Assembly: GCA_963699825.1 (NCBI GenBank)
Contig: CAVOVI010000009.1
Coordinates: forward strand, 62,001 to 126,000
Direction: 5' to 3'
DNA: 64,000 nt
DNA from: SPDF01 sp963699825
GTDB taxonomy: Bacteria; Gemmatimonadota; Gemmatimonadetes; Gemmatimonadales; GWC2-71-9
Made by a program: the position numbers and the translations under genes. Below, piece by piece: positions 1 to 8,781 of the stretch. Below the pieces are notes generated by a model that was not told the DNA's origin, ran no database searches, and saw nothing but the letters and a program-made list of their open reading frames with translations. Position 1 is the stretch's first letter. Each line of letters starts with the position of its first letter.

Positions 1-1278
1 GTGGTCGAGGATCCGATCCTGAAGTTCTTCGTGGTGGCCATCACCGCCTACGGCATGTCCACCTTCGAGGGCCCGATGCTCTCGGTGCGGAGCGTCAACG
101 CCCTGGCGCACTACACCGACTGGATCATCGCCCACGTCCACACCGGCGCGCTCGGGTGGAATGGCCTGCTGACCTTCGGCATGATCTACTGGCTGGCGCC
201 GAGGCTCTTCCAGACCAAGCTCCACAGCGTGAAGCTGGCCGAGGTGCACTTCTGGCTCGCCACCTTCGGCATCATCCTCTACGCCACCGCCATCTACAGC
301 GCCGGCCTCACGCAGGGACTGATGTGGCGCGCGTACGACGTGACGGGTCGCCTCGAGTATCCGGCCTTCATCGAGACGGTGATGCGCCTGATGCCGATGT
401 ACTGGGTACGCGTGGCGGGCGGTTCGCTCTACCTGGCGGGCATGGTTCTCTTCGGGTACAACCTGCTCAAGACGTGGAAGGCGCGCCCGGCCACGTACGA
501 AGAGCCGGTCATCCAGGCCGCGCCCCTCGGCGACTACGAGGAACTCACGGCACCCCGCCCCGCGGGCGTCGTGGCGCGCTTCGTCCAGGCCGCCTGGCAC
601 CGCACCTGGGAGCGGCTCCCCGTGACGTTCACGGTGATGGTCACATTGGCCGTCATCGTGGCCTCGCTCTTCGAGATCATCCCGACGTTCCTCATCAAGT
701 CGAACGTCCCGACCATCGCGTCGGTCAAGCCGTACACACCGCTCGAGCTGGCGGGCCGCGACCTCTACATCCGCGAAGGGTGCTTCAACTGCCACTCGCA
801 GATGATCCGGCCGCTTCGCTACGAGACCGACCGCTACGGCGAGTACTCGAAGCCGGGTGAGTTCGTGTACGACCACCCCTTCCTCTGGGGCTCCCGCCGC
901 ATCGGACCCGACCTGGCGCGTGAGGGCGGCAAGTACCCCGACCTCTGGCATGTGCGGCACATGAAGAACCCCAAGGATCTCGAAGCCAAGTCCATCATGC
1001 CGGCGTACCCCTGGATGCTGACCGACCAGCTCGATTTCGAGGGCATCCAGAAGAGTGTCGACGCGATGGTGATGCTTGGCGTCCCCTACGGCGAGGCGGT
1101 CAACGACGCGCCAGGCATGGCGCGCGCGCAGGCGGAAGCCATCGCCCAGTCCATCGCCGACCAGGGCGGCCCCGCCGACCTCTCCGACAAGGAGATCGTC
1201 GCGATGGTGGCGTACCTCCAGCGGCTCGGACGCGACGTCAGCGCCCCGGCGGCGGCCGGCACCGCGGGAGGCATGTGA
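1..1278 (+). CDS. ccoNO: cbb3-type cytochrome c oxidase, fused CcoN-CcoO subunits (5' partial)
   Basis: This is the 3' part of a gene that joins subunits I and II of a cbb3 (high oxygen affinity) haem-copper oxidase in one chain; its 5' end lies outside the window. Residues 1-165 are the last CcoN membrane helices, with the paired histidines H45 and H47 in IIAHVHTGALGW that ligate the haem b/b3 pair. A linker and one transmembrane anchor (about 206-228) lead into a CcoO domain with one c-haem site, C261-F-N-C264-H265, and the methionine of SIMPAYPW as likely sixth ligand. The frame is open through both domains with no stop or restart, so the fusion is real. It heads a ccoNO-Q-P-G-H-(SafE-like)-I-S cluster with overlapping or closely spaced genes. 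The complex sits in the cytoplasmic membrane and reduces oxygen with electrons from cytochrome c. Confidence 0.95.
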   Translation: MVEDPILKFFVVAITAYGMSTFEGPMLSVRSVNALAHYTDWIIAHVHTGALGWNGLLTFGMIYWLAPRLFQTKLHSVKLAEVHFWLATFGIILYATAIYSAGLTQGLMWRAYDVTGRLEYPAFIETVMRLMPMYWVRVAGGSLYLAGMVLFGYNLLKTWKARPATYEEPVIQAAPLGDYEELTAPRPAGVVARFVQAAWHRTWERLPVTFTVMVTLAVIVASLFEIIPTFLIKSNVPTIASVKPYTPLELAGRDLYIREGCFNCHSQMIRPLRYETDRYGEYSKPGEFVYDHPFLWGSRRIGPDLAREGGKYPDLWHVRHMKNPKDLEAKSIMPAYPWMLTDQLDFEGIQKSVDAMVMLGVPYGEAVNDAPGMARAQAEAIAQSIADQGGPADLSDKEIVAMVAYLQRLGRDVSAPAAAGTAGGM

Positions 1279-1279
1279 C

Positions 1280-1483
1280 ATGCGCCTCTCCGACATCATG
1301 GCCAACGCCGGCCTCTCCGCCTATGCGGAAATCGCCCTGGTCATCTTCCTGGTCGCGTTCCTGCTGATCACCGTCTCGGTGTTCGCGCCCTCGCGCAAGC
1401 AGGAGTTCGACGAGGCCAGCCGGATGCCGCTCGATGACATTCACCCACAGACACCCCGCCAGCGCCGAGGAGATGCGTCATGA
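1280..1483 (+). CDS. ccoQ: CcoQ-like small subunit of cbb3 oxidase
   Basis: A 67-residue protein starting at ATG 1280, two bases after the ccoNO stop. It has one hydrophobic segment (about residues 12-36, EIALVIFLVAFLLITV) followed by a charged tail, the usual layout of CcoQ/FixQ, which stabilises the cbb3 complex. Its stop overlaps the next start (ATGA at 1480-1483), so translation is coupled to ccoP. The identification rests on position, size and topology, because CcoQ proteins are poorly conserved in sequence. Confidence 0.75.
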   Translation: MRLSDIMANAGLSAYAEIALVIFLVAFLLITVSVFAPSRKQEFDEASRMPLDDIHPQTPRQRRGDAS

Positions 1484-2063
1484 GCGCCTCGCACGATGAA
1501 GACCGGCTGCTCCACCATGAGTACGATGGCATCCAGGAGTATGACAACCCGATGCCGCGCTGGTGGCTCTACATCTTCTGGGGCTCGATCGTCTGGGCCG
1601 CGCTCTTCTGGTTCAACGTGCCCGGCATCGGCGTCGGCAAGGGGATGATCGCCGACTACGACGCCTCCGTGGCGGCCGCCGCCGCCGAGTTCCCGCAGCC
1701 GGTGAATACCGGGCCAGACGTCGCGGCGCTCGTCGCCATGAGCGAGGACCCCGCCGCCCTCGCCACCGGCAAGACGGTGTTCAGGCCTATTGCTCGGCCT
1801 GTCACGCCGCCGATGGTGGCGGCGTCATCGGCCCCAACCTGACCGACAACTTCTGGATTCACGGCAGTTCGCCGGAAGCGATCTACGCGACGGTCCACGA
1901 CGGCGTCCTGGACAAGGGCATGCCGGCCTGGGGCCAGAGCCTGAAGCCGGACGAGGTGACGGCCGTGGTGGCCTACGTCATCTCCCTGCAGGGCACGACC
2001 CCGGCCGCACCGAAGGCACCGGAAGGCACCGCCGTCGAGGCCACTCCGCCCGGCGAGAACTGA
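1480..2063 (+). CDS. ccoP: cbb3 oxidase subunit CcoP, monohaem form (frameshifted in this sequence)
   Basis: CcoP passes electrons from soluble cytochromes to CcoO. Residues 1-50 are the typical CcoP N terminus (EYDNPMPRWW followed by one transmembrane helix, about 28-46). The cytochrome c domain is in a different frame: reading moves by one base near 1782, where a C appears to be missing after GTGTTC. With that base restored the protein is about 194 residues and contains one haem site, C105-S-A-C-H109, and the methionine ligand in KGMPAWG. Classical CcoP has two CXXCH motifs and is about 300 residues, so this is the short monohaem form. As written, the upstream frame ends at 1842 without any haem site. 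Confidence 0.85.
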
Positions 2064-2079
2064 GGAGCGCAGGAATCAG

Positions 2080-3531
2080 ATGAGCACGACCAACGCGTCG
2101 CATCCGGCCGCCCCCGGCCGGGTGCTCGCGACCCTGAACGAAGACGGCTCCCGCCGCTGGATCCGCCCGAAGCTCTCCCCCGGCAACTTCTGGCGGATCC
2201 GCCGGGTGGTGGCGTACGCCCTGATGGTCGTGTTCTTCCTGATCCCGTATCTCCGGATGAACGGCAAGCCGCTCGTTCTCCTGGATGTGCCGCATCGGCA
2301 GTTCACGCTCTTCGGCTACACCTTCCTGCCGACCGACACGCTGCTCTTCATGCTCCTGCTGATGAGCATCGCCATCTCGATCTTCCTGCTCACGGCGCTC
2401 TTCGGGCGGGTGTGGTGCGGCTGGGCCTGTCCGCAGACCGTGTACATGGAGTTTCTCTTCCGCCCGATCGAGCGATTCTTCGAGGGTGGGCGGAGCGGGT
2501 CGGCGGCCATGGACAAGGCGGGCGGGTTCCAGCCGCGGCGCCTGGCGAAGAACGGCGTCTACCTGGTGCTCGCCCTTTTCCTGGCCCACACCTTCCTCGC
2601 CTACTTCGTCGGGATCGACCAGCTGATCCAGTGGGTGCGGCAGTCGCCGTTCGAGCATCCGACCTCGTTCCTGATCATGGCGGGGACGACGGCGCTGATC
2701 TTCTTCGACTTCGCCTATTTCCGCGAACAGACCTGCCTGGTCGCCTGCCCGTACGGCCGGCTGCAGTCGGTCCTGCTTGACCGCCAGTCGCTGATCGTCG
2801 GCTACGAGCCGCTCCGGGGCGAACCGCGGACGCTCAAGGTCAAGAACCGTCCCGACGACGCCGGCGACTGCATTGATTGCGGCGCCTGCGTCCTCACCTG
2901 CCCCACCGGCATCGACATCCGCGACGGACTGCAGATGGAGTGCATCCACTGCACCCAGTGCGCCGACGCCTGCGACGCCATCATGGACAAGGTCGGGAAG
3001 CCCCGCGGGCTCATCCACTACACCTCGCAGAATACGGTCGAGGGGAAGCCGAACCGGTTCCTCCGTCCCCGGGTCATCCTCTATCCTGCCGCCCTCGCCC
3101 TCGCGGTCGGCCTCCTCGCCTTCAACCTCGGCACCAAGGCGAACACCGACGTCACCCTGCTCCGCGGCGCCGGCGCACCGTTCACCCGGCAGCCAAATGG
3201 CAACGTGGTGAACCAGATCAGGGTCAAGATCACGAACCGTGATGCGGCGGAACGCACCTACCGCCTCGAAGTCTCGGGCGTCGCAGGCGCGTCGCTCATC
3301 GCGCCAAACAACCCCCTCACCGTCCCGGGCGACAAGACGGTTGAAACCAGCATCTTCGTCGTCGTACCCGAGGAGAGCTTCGGCGAGGATCGCCTCCCCT
3401 CGATCATCCGGATCAGCGACGGGGCCGATTTCTCCATCGACATCCCATTCGAACTGGTTGGCCCGGAGCGGGAGCATGGGGACGACCTCTCCCCCATGGC
3501 CTCCGCGCCCACGGAAGCGGCGCACAGGTGA
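2080..3531 (+). CDS. ccoG: cytochrome c oxidase accessory protein CcoG (FixG/RdxA)
   Basis: A 483-residue membrane iron-sulfur protein needed for cbb3 oxidase assembly; in studied bacteria CcoG reduces copper for delivery to the oxidase. N-terminal transmembrane helices are followed by the WCGWACPQTVYMEFLFRPIE segment near residues 111-130, then more helices. A double ferredoxin-like region around residues 265-300 holds CIDCGACVLTCP and ECIHCTQCADAC, enough for two 4Fe-4S clusters. A soluble C-terminal immunoglobulin-like domain follows (FixG_C type). The ATG at 2080 follows GGAG/AGGA sequences. The stop overlaps the next start as GTGA. Confidence 0.95.
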   Translation: MSTTNASHPAAPGRVLATLNEDGSRRWIRPKLSPGNFWRIRRVVAYALMVVFFLIPYLRMNGKPLVLLDVPHRQFTLFGYTFLPTDTLLFMLLLMSIAISIFLLTALFGRVWCGWACPQTVYMEFLFRPIERFFEGGRSGSAAMDKAGGFQPRRLAKNGVYLVLALFLAHTFLAYFVGIDQLIQWVRQSPFEHPTSFLIMAGTTALIFFDFAYFREQTCLVACPYGRLQSVLLDRQSLIVGYEPLRGEPRTLKVKNRPDDAGDCIDCGACVLTCPTGIDIRDGLQMECIHCTQCADACDAIMDKVGKPRGLIHYTSQNTVEGKPNRFLRPRVILYPAALALAVGLLAFNLGTKANTDVTLLRGAGAPFTRQPNGNVVNQIRVKITNRDAAERTYRLEVSGVAGASLIAPNNPLTVPGDKTVETSIFVVVPEESFGEDRLPSIIRISDGADFSIDIPFELVGPEREHGDDLSPMASAPTEAAHR

Positions 3532-4004
3532 ACGCCGCCAAACTCTGGCCCGCCGCCCTCGTGGCGGTGCTGGCCATCACCGTCGTCGCGAACGTCGCCA
3601 TCTATTGGACGGCAAACCACGACCGCTCCTTCGCGGTGGAACCCGACTATTACCAGCGTGCGATCGACTGGGACTCCACCGTCGCGCGTGGACAACGGAG
3701 CGCCGCCCTCGGCTGGGTCACCGACGTCCGGCTCGCCCCTCCCGAGGCGGGACACGCGACGCTCTCCATGGCAATCACCACCCGCGACGGTCTCCCTCTC
3801 GACTCTGCCGACGTCCGTGCCGCCCTCAGCCACAACGCGCAGGGTGCGAACGTCTATGAGGTCCGGCTCCTCGCCTCCGGCCCAGGGCTCTACGCCGCTC
3901 GCATTCCCTCCACCGCCCAGGGGCTGTGGCGGGTCGACATCGCCGCGGTGCGGGGGGACGACATCTATTCGAGGCGCGTCACCGTCGACAACGGGGCACC
4001 GTAG
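3528..4004 (+). CDS. ccoH: FixH/CcoH family cbb3 assembly protein
   Basis: A 158-residue protein starting at GTG 3528 within the ccoG stop. It has one N-terminal transmembrane helix (about residues 6-27) and a periplasmic domain beginning FAVEPDYYQRAIDWD, the region conserved in FixH proteins. FixH helps assemble or stabilise the cbb3 oxidase together with CcoG, CcoI and CcoS. Place in the operon and the N-terminal motif support the call. The C-terminal half is variable, as is normal for the family. Confidence 0.85.
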   Translation: MNAAKLWPAALVAVLAITVVANVAIYWTANHDRSFAVEPDYYQRAIDWDSTVARGQRSAALGWVTDVRLAPPEAGHATLSMAITTRDGLPLDSADVRAALSHNAQGANVYEVRLLASGPGLYAARIPSTAQGLWRVDIAAVRGDDIYSRRVTVDNGAP

Positions 4005-4009
4005 CCCCC

Positions 4010-4714
4010 ATGAACGCCCTCGTGCTCTCGGTCCTCGGCGCGAGCCTCCTTGGCAGCCCGCACTGCGCAGCCATGTGCGGTGGATTCGTCTGCTTCTTCA
4101 GCGGACAGCAGGACGCCAAACCGAGCCGACTCACGCACCTCGCCTACCACCTTGGTCGCCTCATCTCCTACGCGCTGCTCGGCGTGGCGGCCGGAATGGC
4201 GGGCGCCGGCTTCGACCTCGCGGGGCGAATGGCCGGATTCCAGCGACCTGCCGCGGTGGCCGCCGGCACCCTGCTGATCCTGTGGGGACTCGCCGGGCTG
4301 GCAGCGGCCGCCGGGATCGGGCGAGGCGCGACGGCGGCGCCCGCCGGATTCCGCAGGCTGTTCAGCGGAGCGATTGCGCGCCTGGCCGACAAGCCCCCCA
4401 TCCTCAGGGCGCTGAGCATCGGCCTGCTGACCGCCCTGCTCCCCTGCGGCTGGCTGTACGTGTTCGTGGCGACCGCGGCGAGCACCGGGTCGGCCCTGGC
4501 CGGGGCCGTCGTGATGGCGGCCTTCTGGGCCGGTACCGTCCCCGTCCTCGCAGGCGTCGGCGCCCTCGCACAACGCGCCGCCGGGCCGCTGCGCGCACGG
4601 CTGCCGGTGGTGACCGCGGCAGTGCTCCTCGTCCTCGGCGTCCTGACCGTCGCCGGGAAGTTCCAGGCTCCGCACGCCGCCGCACAACCTTCCGCGGCAC
4701 ATGACAGCCACTAG
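4010..4714 (+). CDS. TauE/SafE-family membrane protein of the cbb3 assembly cluster
   Basis: A 234-residue polytopic protein with about six hydrophobic segments. The start at ATG 4010 gives the family-typical beginning MNALVLSVLGASLLGSPHC, followed by AAMCGGF. The GSPHCAAMCGGF motif, with its histidine and cysteines, is seen in TauE/SafE (UreH-like) proteins that accompany ccoI in many cbb3 clusters and are thought to take part in copper handling. A PCGWLY motif near residue 146 is a second conserved point. It overlaps the following ccoI gene by 14 bases. Its substrate is not known. Confidence 0.8.
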   Translation: MNALVLSVLGASLLGSPHCAAMCGGFVCFFSGQQDAKPSRLTHLAYHLGRLISYALLGVAAGMAGAGFDLAGRMAGFQRPAAVAAGTLLILWGLAGLAAAAGIGRGATAAPAGFRRLFSGAIARLADKPPILRALSIGLLTALLPCGWLYVFVATAASTGSALAGAVVMAAFWAGTVPVLAGVGALAQRAAGPLRARLPVVTAAVLLVLGVLTVAGKFQAPHAAAQPSAAHDSH

Positions 4715-7124
4715 TACACCCAAGGGCTCCGCGCGCGCCACCGCCTGCGTCCACTGCAGCCTTCCGGTGCCGGCAGCCCTGGTCCGTGACGACGGCGAAC
4801 CGTCGTTCTGCTGCGGCGGCTGCGCGACTGCCTACGCCATCATCCACGACGGCGGACTCGACCGGTACTACGACCTGCCGGAGAAACGGCTCGCCGCAGT
4901 TGCGCCGAGCGGGCGGAGCTTCGAGGAGTTCGACCACGCCGCCTTTCAGGGGCTGTACGTGCGCATACGCGCCGACGGGACCGCCGAGACGGAGTTCTAT
5001 CTCGACGGCGTCCACTGCGCCTCGTGCGTCTGGCTGGTGGAACGGGTCCCGCTCCTCGTGCCGGGCGTCGTCCGGGCCGAGCTCGAGGTCGGGCGCGCGC
5101 TCGCGCGCATCTCGTGGAATCCGGCCGACACCTCGCTGAGTTCCATCGCACGCTTCCTCGATACGCTCGGATATCGGCCGCATCCCTTCCGTGCACAGCG
5201 CGTCGAGGAGATGCGCCGCCTCGAGGACCGGACCGCCTTGCTCCGCATCGGGGTGGCGGGGGCGCTCGCCGGCAACGTGATGATGCTTGCCGTGGCGCTC
5301 TACAGTGGGTGGTTCGCAGGGATGGAACCCGCCTTCGTCCGCTACTTCCGCTGGCTCAGCCTGCTCCTGACCGCCCCGGTGCTGCTCTGGCCGGGCCGGG
5401 TGTTCTTCCAGGGGGCATTCGCGTCCTTCCGAACCCGCCGTCTCCATATGGACCTGCCGATCGCCATCGCGCTCGGCGCCGGATTCCTGCGCGGCGTGGT
5501 GAACACCCTCACCGACACCGGACCGATCTACTTCGACGGCGTCGCGATGCTGGTCTTCCTCCTCCTGGTGGGCCGGTTTCTCCAGCAGCGCGCTCAGCGC
5601 GCCGCCACCGATGCGACGAGCCTGCTCCACGGCCTGACGCCGTCGGTGGCGCGGCTCATCGATGGAGACGCGATCCGCGAGGTGCCTGTCGAGGCACTCC
5701 TGCCGGGCGTGACCGTCGAGGTGCGCGCCGGGGAGACCTTCCCGGCCGACGGCACGGTGACCGAGGGGGATTCCCAGGTGGACCTCTCCCTGCTGACCGG
5801 CGAGTCCCGACCGGTGCGCGCCGAGCCGGGGTCGAAGGCGTGGGCCGGCACCGTGAATCTCGCGGCGGCGCTGCGGATGGAAGTCACGCAGGCCGGGGAA
5901 GAGAGCCGTGTGGGTCGGCTGGTGCGGGAGGTGGCCGCCGGGGCGGGTCGGCGCGCGCGCATCGTGCTGCTGGCCGACAGGATCGCCGGGTGGTTTGTCG
6001 CGGTGGTCCTGCTGCTCGCTGCCGGCACCTGGTGGTACTGGCGCGGCACTGCCCCCGACGCGGCGCTCGACAACGCCATCGCCCTCCTGATCGTGACCTG
6101 TCCCTGCGCGCTGGCCCTCGCGACTCCGCTCGCGGTGACGGTCGCGATCGGGCGGGCCGCCCGCCAGGGGATCCTGATCCGCGGAGGGGATGCGCTCGAG
6201 GCGCTGGCCCGCCCCGGCACGATCTACCTCGACAAGACAGGGACCATCACCGAAGGGAAGTTCCGGCTGACCGGCTGGGCCGGTGACGACGCGATGAAGC
6301 CGCTTGTCGCGGCGCTGGAGCGCCACTCCAGCCACCCGGTCGCGACCGGGTTCCTCGCCGCGTGGCCCGATCTCGAGGCACCGGTCGCGTCCGGCGTCCG
6401 CCAGACGCTGGGCGGCGGCATCGAAGGGTGCGTGGGTGGGCGTGACGTGGTCGTCGGATCGCCGCGTTTCGTGCGCAGGCGCGCGGGAGGCTCACCCCCG
6501 ATCATCGGCGCAGCGTCTGCGGCGGACACTCCAGTGTGGGTCGCGGTGGACGGTGCCGTGGTCGCGTCGGCGACCTTCGGCGACCCACTCCGAGACGAGG
6601 CGCCCGCCGTCATCGAGCAGGTTCGCCGGCGCGGATGGTCGGTGCGCCTCCTTTCCGGCGATGCATCCGACGTCGTCGAAGCGGTGGCTGCCGAGGCCGG
6701 CATTGCCGGCGGGGCGTGGCGTGGCGAAGTGACGCCCGAGGGAAAGCTCGAGGAGATCGAGCGGGCGGCGGCGCAGGGACGGGTGGTGATGGTAGGAGAC
6801 GGCGTCAACGACGCGGCAGCGATGGCCCGCGCAACCGTGGGAGTGGCGGTCCGGGGCGGCGCCGAGGCGTCGCTGGCGGTGGCCGATGTGTACCTGTCAC
6901 GCCCCGGGCTCAACGCGCTCGATCAACTGCTGGACGGGTCGGAGCGGACCCTCCGGGTCATTCGGCGCAATGTGGCGCTGTCGCTGGTCTACAATGTCGT
7001 CGGGGCGGCGTTGGCGATGGGAGGATGGATCAACCCGCTGATGGCGGCGTTCCTGATGCCGGCGAGTTCGATTACCGTGGTATTGGCGTCGTGGCGGAGC
7101 CGAACGTTTGAGGAGCTGACGTGA
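4701..7124 (+). CDS. ccoI: copper-translocating P-type ATPase CcoI (FixI)
   Basis: An 807-residue P1B-type ATPase that moves copper for assembly of the binuclear centre of cbb3 oxidase. An N-terminal cysteine-rich segment (CVHCSLPVP and FCCGGCATAY) precedes a heavy-metal-binding domain with C106-A-S-C109. Then come membrane helices, the actuator TGES motif, the ion-binding C467-P-C469 in the sixth helix, the phosphorylated aspartate D511 in DKTGT, the HP locus (SSHPVATGF) and GDGVNDAAAM in the ATP-binding domain. All catalytic motifs are intact. The gene overlaps its upstream neighbour by 14 bases and ccoS downstream by 4. Confidence 0.96.
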   Translation: MTATSTPKGSARATACVHCSLPVPAALVRDDGEPSFCCGGCATAYAIIHDGGLDRYYDLPEKRLAAVAPSGRSFEEFDHAAFQGLYVRIRADGTAETEFYLDGVHCASCVWLVERVPLLVPGVVRAELEVGRALARISWNPADTSLSSIARFLDTLGYRPHPFRAQRVEEMRRLEDRTALLRIGVAGALAGNVMMLAVALYSGWFAGMEPAFVRYFRWLSLLLTAPVLLWPGRVFFQGAFASFRTRRLHMDLPIAIALGAGFLRGVVNTLTDTGPIYFDGVAMLVFLLLVGRFLQQRAQRAATDATSLLHGLTPSVARLIDGDAIREVPVEALLPGVTVEVRAGETFPADGTVTEGDSQVDLSLLTGESRPVRAEPGSKAWAGTVNLAAALRMEVTQAGEESRVGRLVREVAAGAGRRARIVLLADRIAGWFVAVVLLLAAGTWWYWRGTAPDAALDNAIALLIVTCPCALALATPLAVTVAIGRAARQGILIRGGDALEALARPGTIYLDKTGTITEGKFRLTGWAGDDAMKPLVAALERHSSHPVATGFLAAWPDLEAPVASGVRQTLGGGIEGCVGGRDVVVGSPRFVRRRAGGSPPIIGAASAADTPVWVAVDGAVVASATFGDPLRDEAPAVIEQVRRRGWSVRLLSGDASDVVEAVAAEAGIAGGAWRGEVTPEGKLEEIERAAAQGRVVMVGDGVNDAAAMARATVGVAVRGGAEASLAVADVYLSRPGLNALDQLLDGSERTLRVIRRNVALSLVYNVVGAALAMGGWINPLMAAFLMPASSITVVLASWRSRTFEELT

Positions 7125-7291
7125 GCGTCATCTATGTGGTGCTCCCGATCGCGATGCTGCTCCTGGCGGGGGCCATCGCAGCATATGCATGGGCGGCGCG
7201 GAAGGGGCAGTTCGACGACCTCGAGACACCGGCGATGCGCGCCCTGCACGATGATGACACGCCGACCCGCGAGACATCCCCGAAGACCTAG
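7121..7291 (+). CDS. ccoS: cbb3-type oxidase assembly protein CcoS
   Basis: A 56-residue protein starting at GTG 7121 inside the ccoI stop (GTGA) and ending at TAG 7289-7291. It has one N-terminal transmembrane helix (VIYVVLPIAMLLLAGAIAA) followed by the CcoS signature GQFDDLETPAMRALHDDD. CcoS is required for cofactor insertion into the oxidase in studied systems. It is the last gene of the cbb3 cluster and runs convergent to the next gene. Confidence 0.93.
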   Translation: MSVIYVVLPIAMLLLAGAIAAYAWAARKGQFDDLETPAMRALHDDDTPTRETSPKT

Positions 7292-7306
7292 GCGAGCGTC
7301 CGCCGG

Positions 7307-7777
7307 TTAAGGATATTGCCGCTTCCAGGTCTTGGTCGACCCGCCGATGAAACCGCCCAGCACCGCGCCGACGGTGCCCCCCATCAAGAACCCGCCTAGG
7401 GCCGCGAGCGGGACCGAGCCGCAATCGGAGGCCTCGCACGAGCCCACCCACGCAGCAAAGAAGATGGCGGCGAAGGAGCCGACGAGCGTGCCGCCGATGA
7501 TCGCCCCGTTCATCGTGGCAGGGCCCCGCACCCACAGGGTATCGATCGCCGGGATCGGAATCCGCCGGACAGCGTCATCCTGCGCGAAGTCGAGGGTGTC
7601 GTTCAACGCCACACCCGCCTTGCCGACCAGCCGGCTCATCGCCTCGCCGCTGACGCGGATCTGTTGACCGGTGTTGAGCTTGGCGATGGCGCTGTCGCGC
7701 CTGGCACTCGAATCCTGCGCGACAGCAATCCCGGGAAGGAGCAGAAACACGAGGAGGAGGACCCGCCAGGTGCGCAT
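7307..7777 (-). CDS. exported glycine-zipper protein of unknown function
   Basis: A 156-residue protein starting at ATG 7777. It has a signal peptide (RVLLLVFLLLPGIAVAQ), a central region containing VSGEAMSRLVGKAGV and FAQDDAVRRIPIPAIDTLW, and a C-terminal hydrophobic, glycine-rich repeat (GGFLMGGTVGAVLGGFIGG) of the glycine-zipper type that packs membrane helices. Two cysteines (CEASDC) just before the zipper may form a disulfide. It is about half identical by eye to the broken gene at 8289-8781, so the two are duplicates. I do not recognise a named family for the middle region. Confidence 0.7.
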   Translation of the reverse strand: MRTWRVLLLVFLLLPGIAVAQDSSARRDSAIAKLNTGQQIRVSGEAMSRLVGKAGVALNDTLDFAQDDAVRRIPIPAIDTLWVRGPATMNGAIIGGTLVGSFAAIFFAAWVGSCEASDCGSVPLAALGGFLMGGTVGAVLGGFIGGSTKTWKRQYP

Positions 7778-7800
7778 GCGTTGCTCCGCCGGACGGATCG

Positions 7801-8292
7801 TCACCAGCGAAACTCCCACCCGACGGTGAGCAGCAGGAACCCGGACTTTCCCTCGGTGTCGTTCTGGAGGCTGAAGAGGTACCGCAGTTCCCCCGAGGGC
7901 CCGCTCGCTGTGGCGGTCCCGCCGGCCCACCCCGCGCCGACCCCGGCACCGAAGATGCTCTGACCGCCGTACGCGGTGCCCGGCCCCTGGTACCCGAGTC
8001 CAACAATGCCGTACCAGCCGGTACTGGTCCGCGACCCATACCGCGCAAAGGCGTCGAGCGTCGTCAGGTGGGCGTCGGACCCCAGTCCGTAATACCCGAA
8101 CTCGGGACCGAAGACGAAGTGCCCGCTCCGAAACCCGAGCGCGGCGCGGCCGCCGAACAGAACGTCGCTCTCGAGTGCGCCGTTCGTGAACGCCACGCCC
8201 CCCTGGAATTGCGCCAGGCCGATCCCCTGGGCGAACAGCGGGGCCACGAATCCGACGCTCAGCAGCAGCGCCCCGATCGTGACGAGCCTCAC
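7801..8292 (-). CDS. exported small beta-barrel-like protein
   Basis: A 163-residue protein starting at GTG 8292. It has an N-terminal signal peptide (VTIGALLLSVGFVAPLFAQ) and then alternating polar/aromatic strands (VAFTNGALESDVLFGGRAAL, VFGPEFGYYGL, YGIVGLGYQG) ending in FLLLTVGWEFRW. A final strand ending in an aromatic residue is typical of small outer-membrane barrels. It lies between two paralogous glycine-zipper genes and overlaps the upstream one by four bases. No specific function can be assigned. Confidence 0.7.
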   Translation of the reverse strand: MRLVTIGALLLSVGFVAPLFAQGIGLAQFQGGVAFTNGALESDVLFGGRAALGFRSGHFVFGPEFGYYGLGSDAHLTTLDAFARYGSRTSTGWYGIVGLGYQGPGTAYGGQSIFGAGVGAGWAGGTATASGPSGELRYLFSLQNDTEGKSGFLLLTVGWEFRW

Positions 8293-8781
8293 GGGAATTT
8301 CCGCTTCCACTTGGGAAAGGCGGCACCGATCAGGGCGCCGACGCCACCGCCGGCCACGGCACCAACCACTATCGCTGCCGACGACGACGGTCCCGCCGTC
8401 AGCTGCCACAGTCGTACTCGCAGGCGATCGACACCACCGCCCCGCCATAGGCTCCCGAGCAAGAGCCCCGATGACCCCTCCGATGACCATCCCGGTCGTG
8501 GTCGCCCTGCCCTGCGGGTCCACAGCGTATCGATGGCCAGAATCGGAATCCGCCGGACGGCGTCGTCCTGCGCGAAGTCGAGGGTGTCGTTCGACGCGAC
8601 GCCCGCCTTGCCGACGAGCCGCTCATCGCCTCGCCGCTGATCCGAATCCGCTGACCGGTATTGAGCTTCGCGACGGCGCTGTCGCGTTTGGCGGTCGCGT
8701 CCTGCGCGAAAGCGGAGGCCGGAGAGATGAGCCGCAGCAATCAGGACGAGAATTGCCAACCACCAGCCGTGTCCGGATCAT
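8289..8781 (-). pseudogene. frameshifted duplicate of the glycine-zipper protein
   Basis: Pieces of a protein homologous to the one at 7307-7777 are found in three frames. In order they are a signal region, AKLNTGQRIRISGEAMS, LVGKAGVASNDTLDFAQDD, a short glycine-rich piece, EYDCGS, and a C-terminal zipper ending AFPKWKRKFP. At least three frame changes are needed to read it through from ATG 8781 to the stop at 8289. The pieces are in the right order and well conserved, including the IPILAIDTLW motif. This fits either recent decay or indel errors in the sequence. It would encode about 163 residues if intact. Confidence 0.6.

Noticed and set aside
4404..6335. A 643-codon open frame on the minus strand opposite ccoI.
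   Set aside because: Antisense shadow; all P-type ATPase motifs are on the plus strand.
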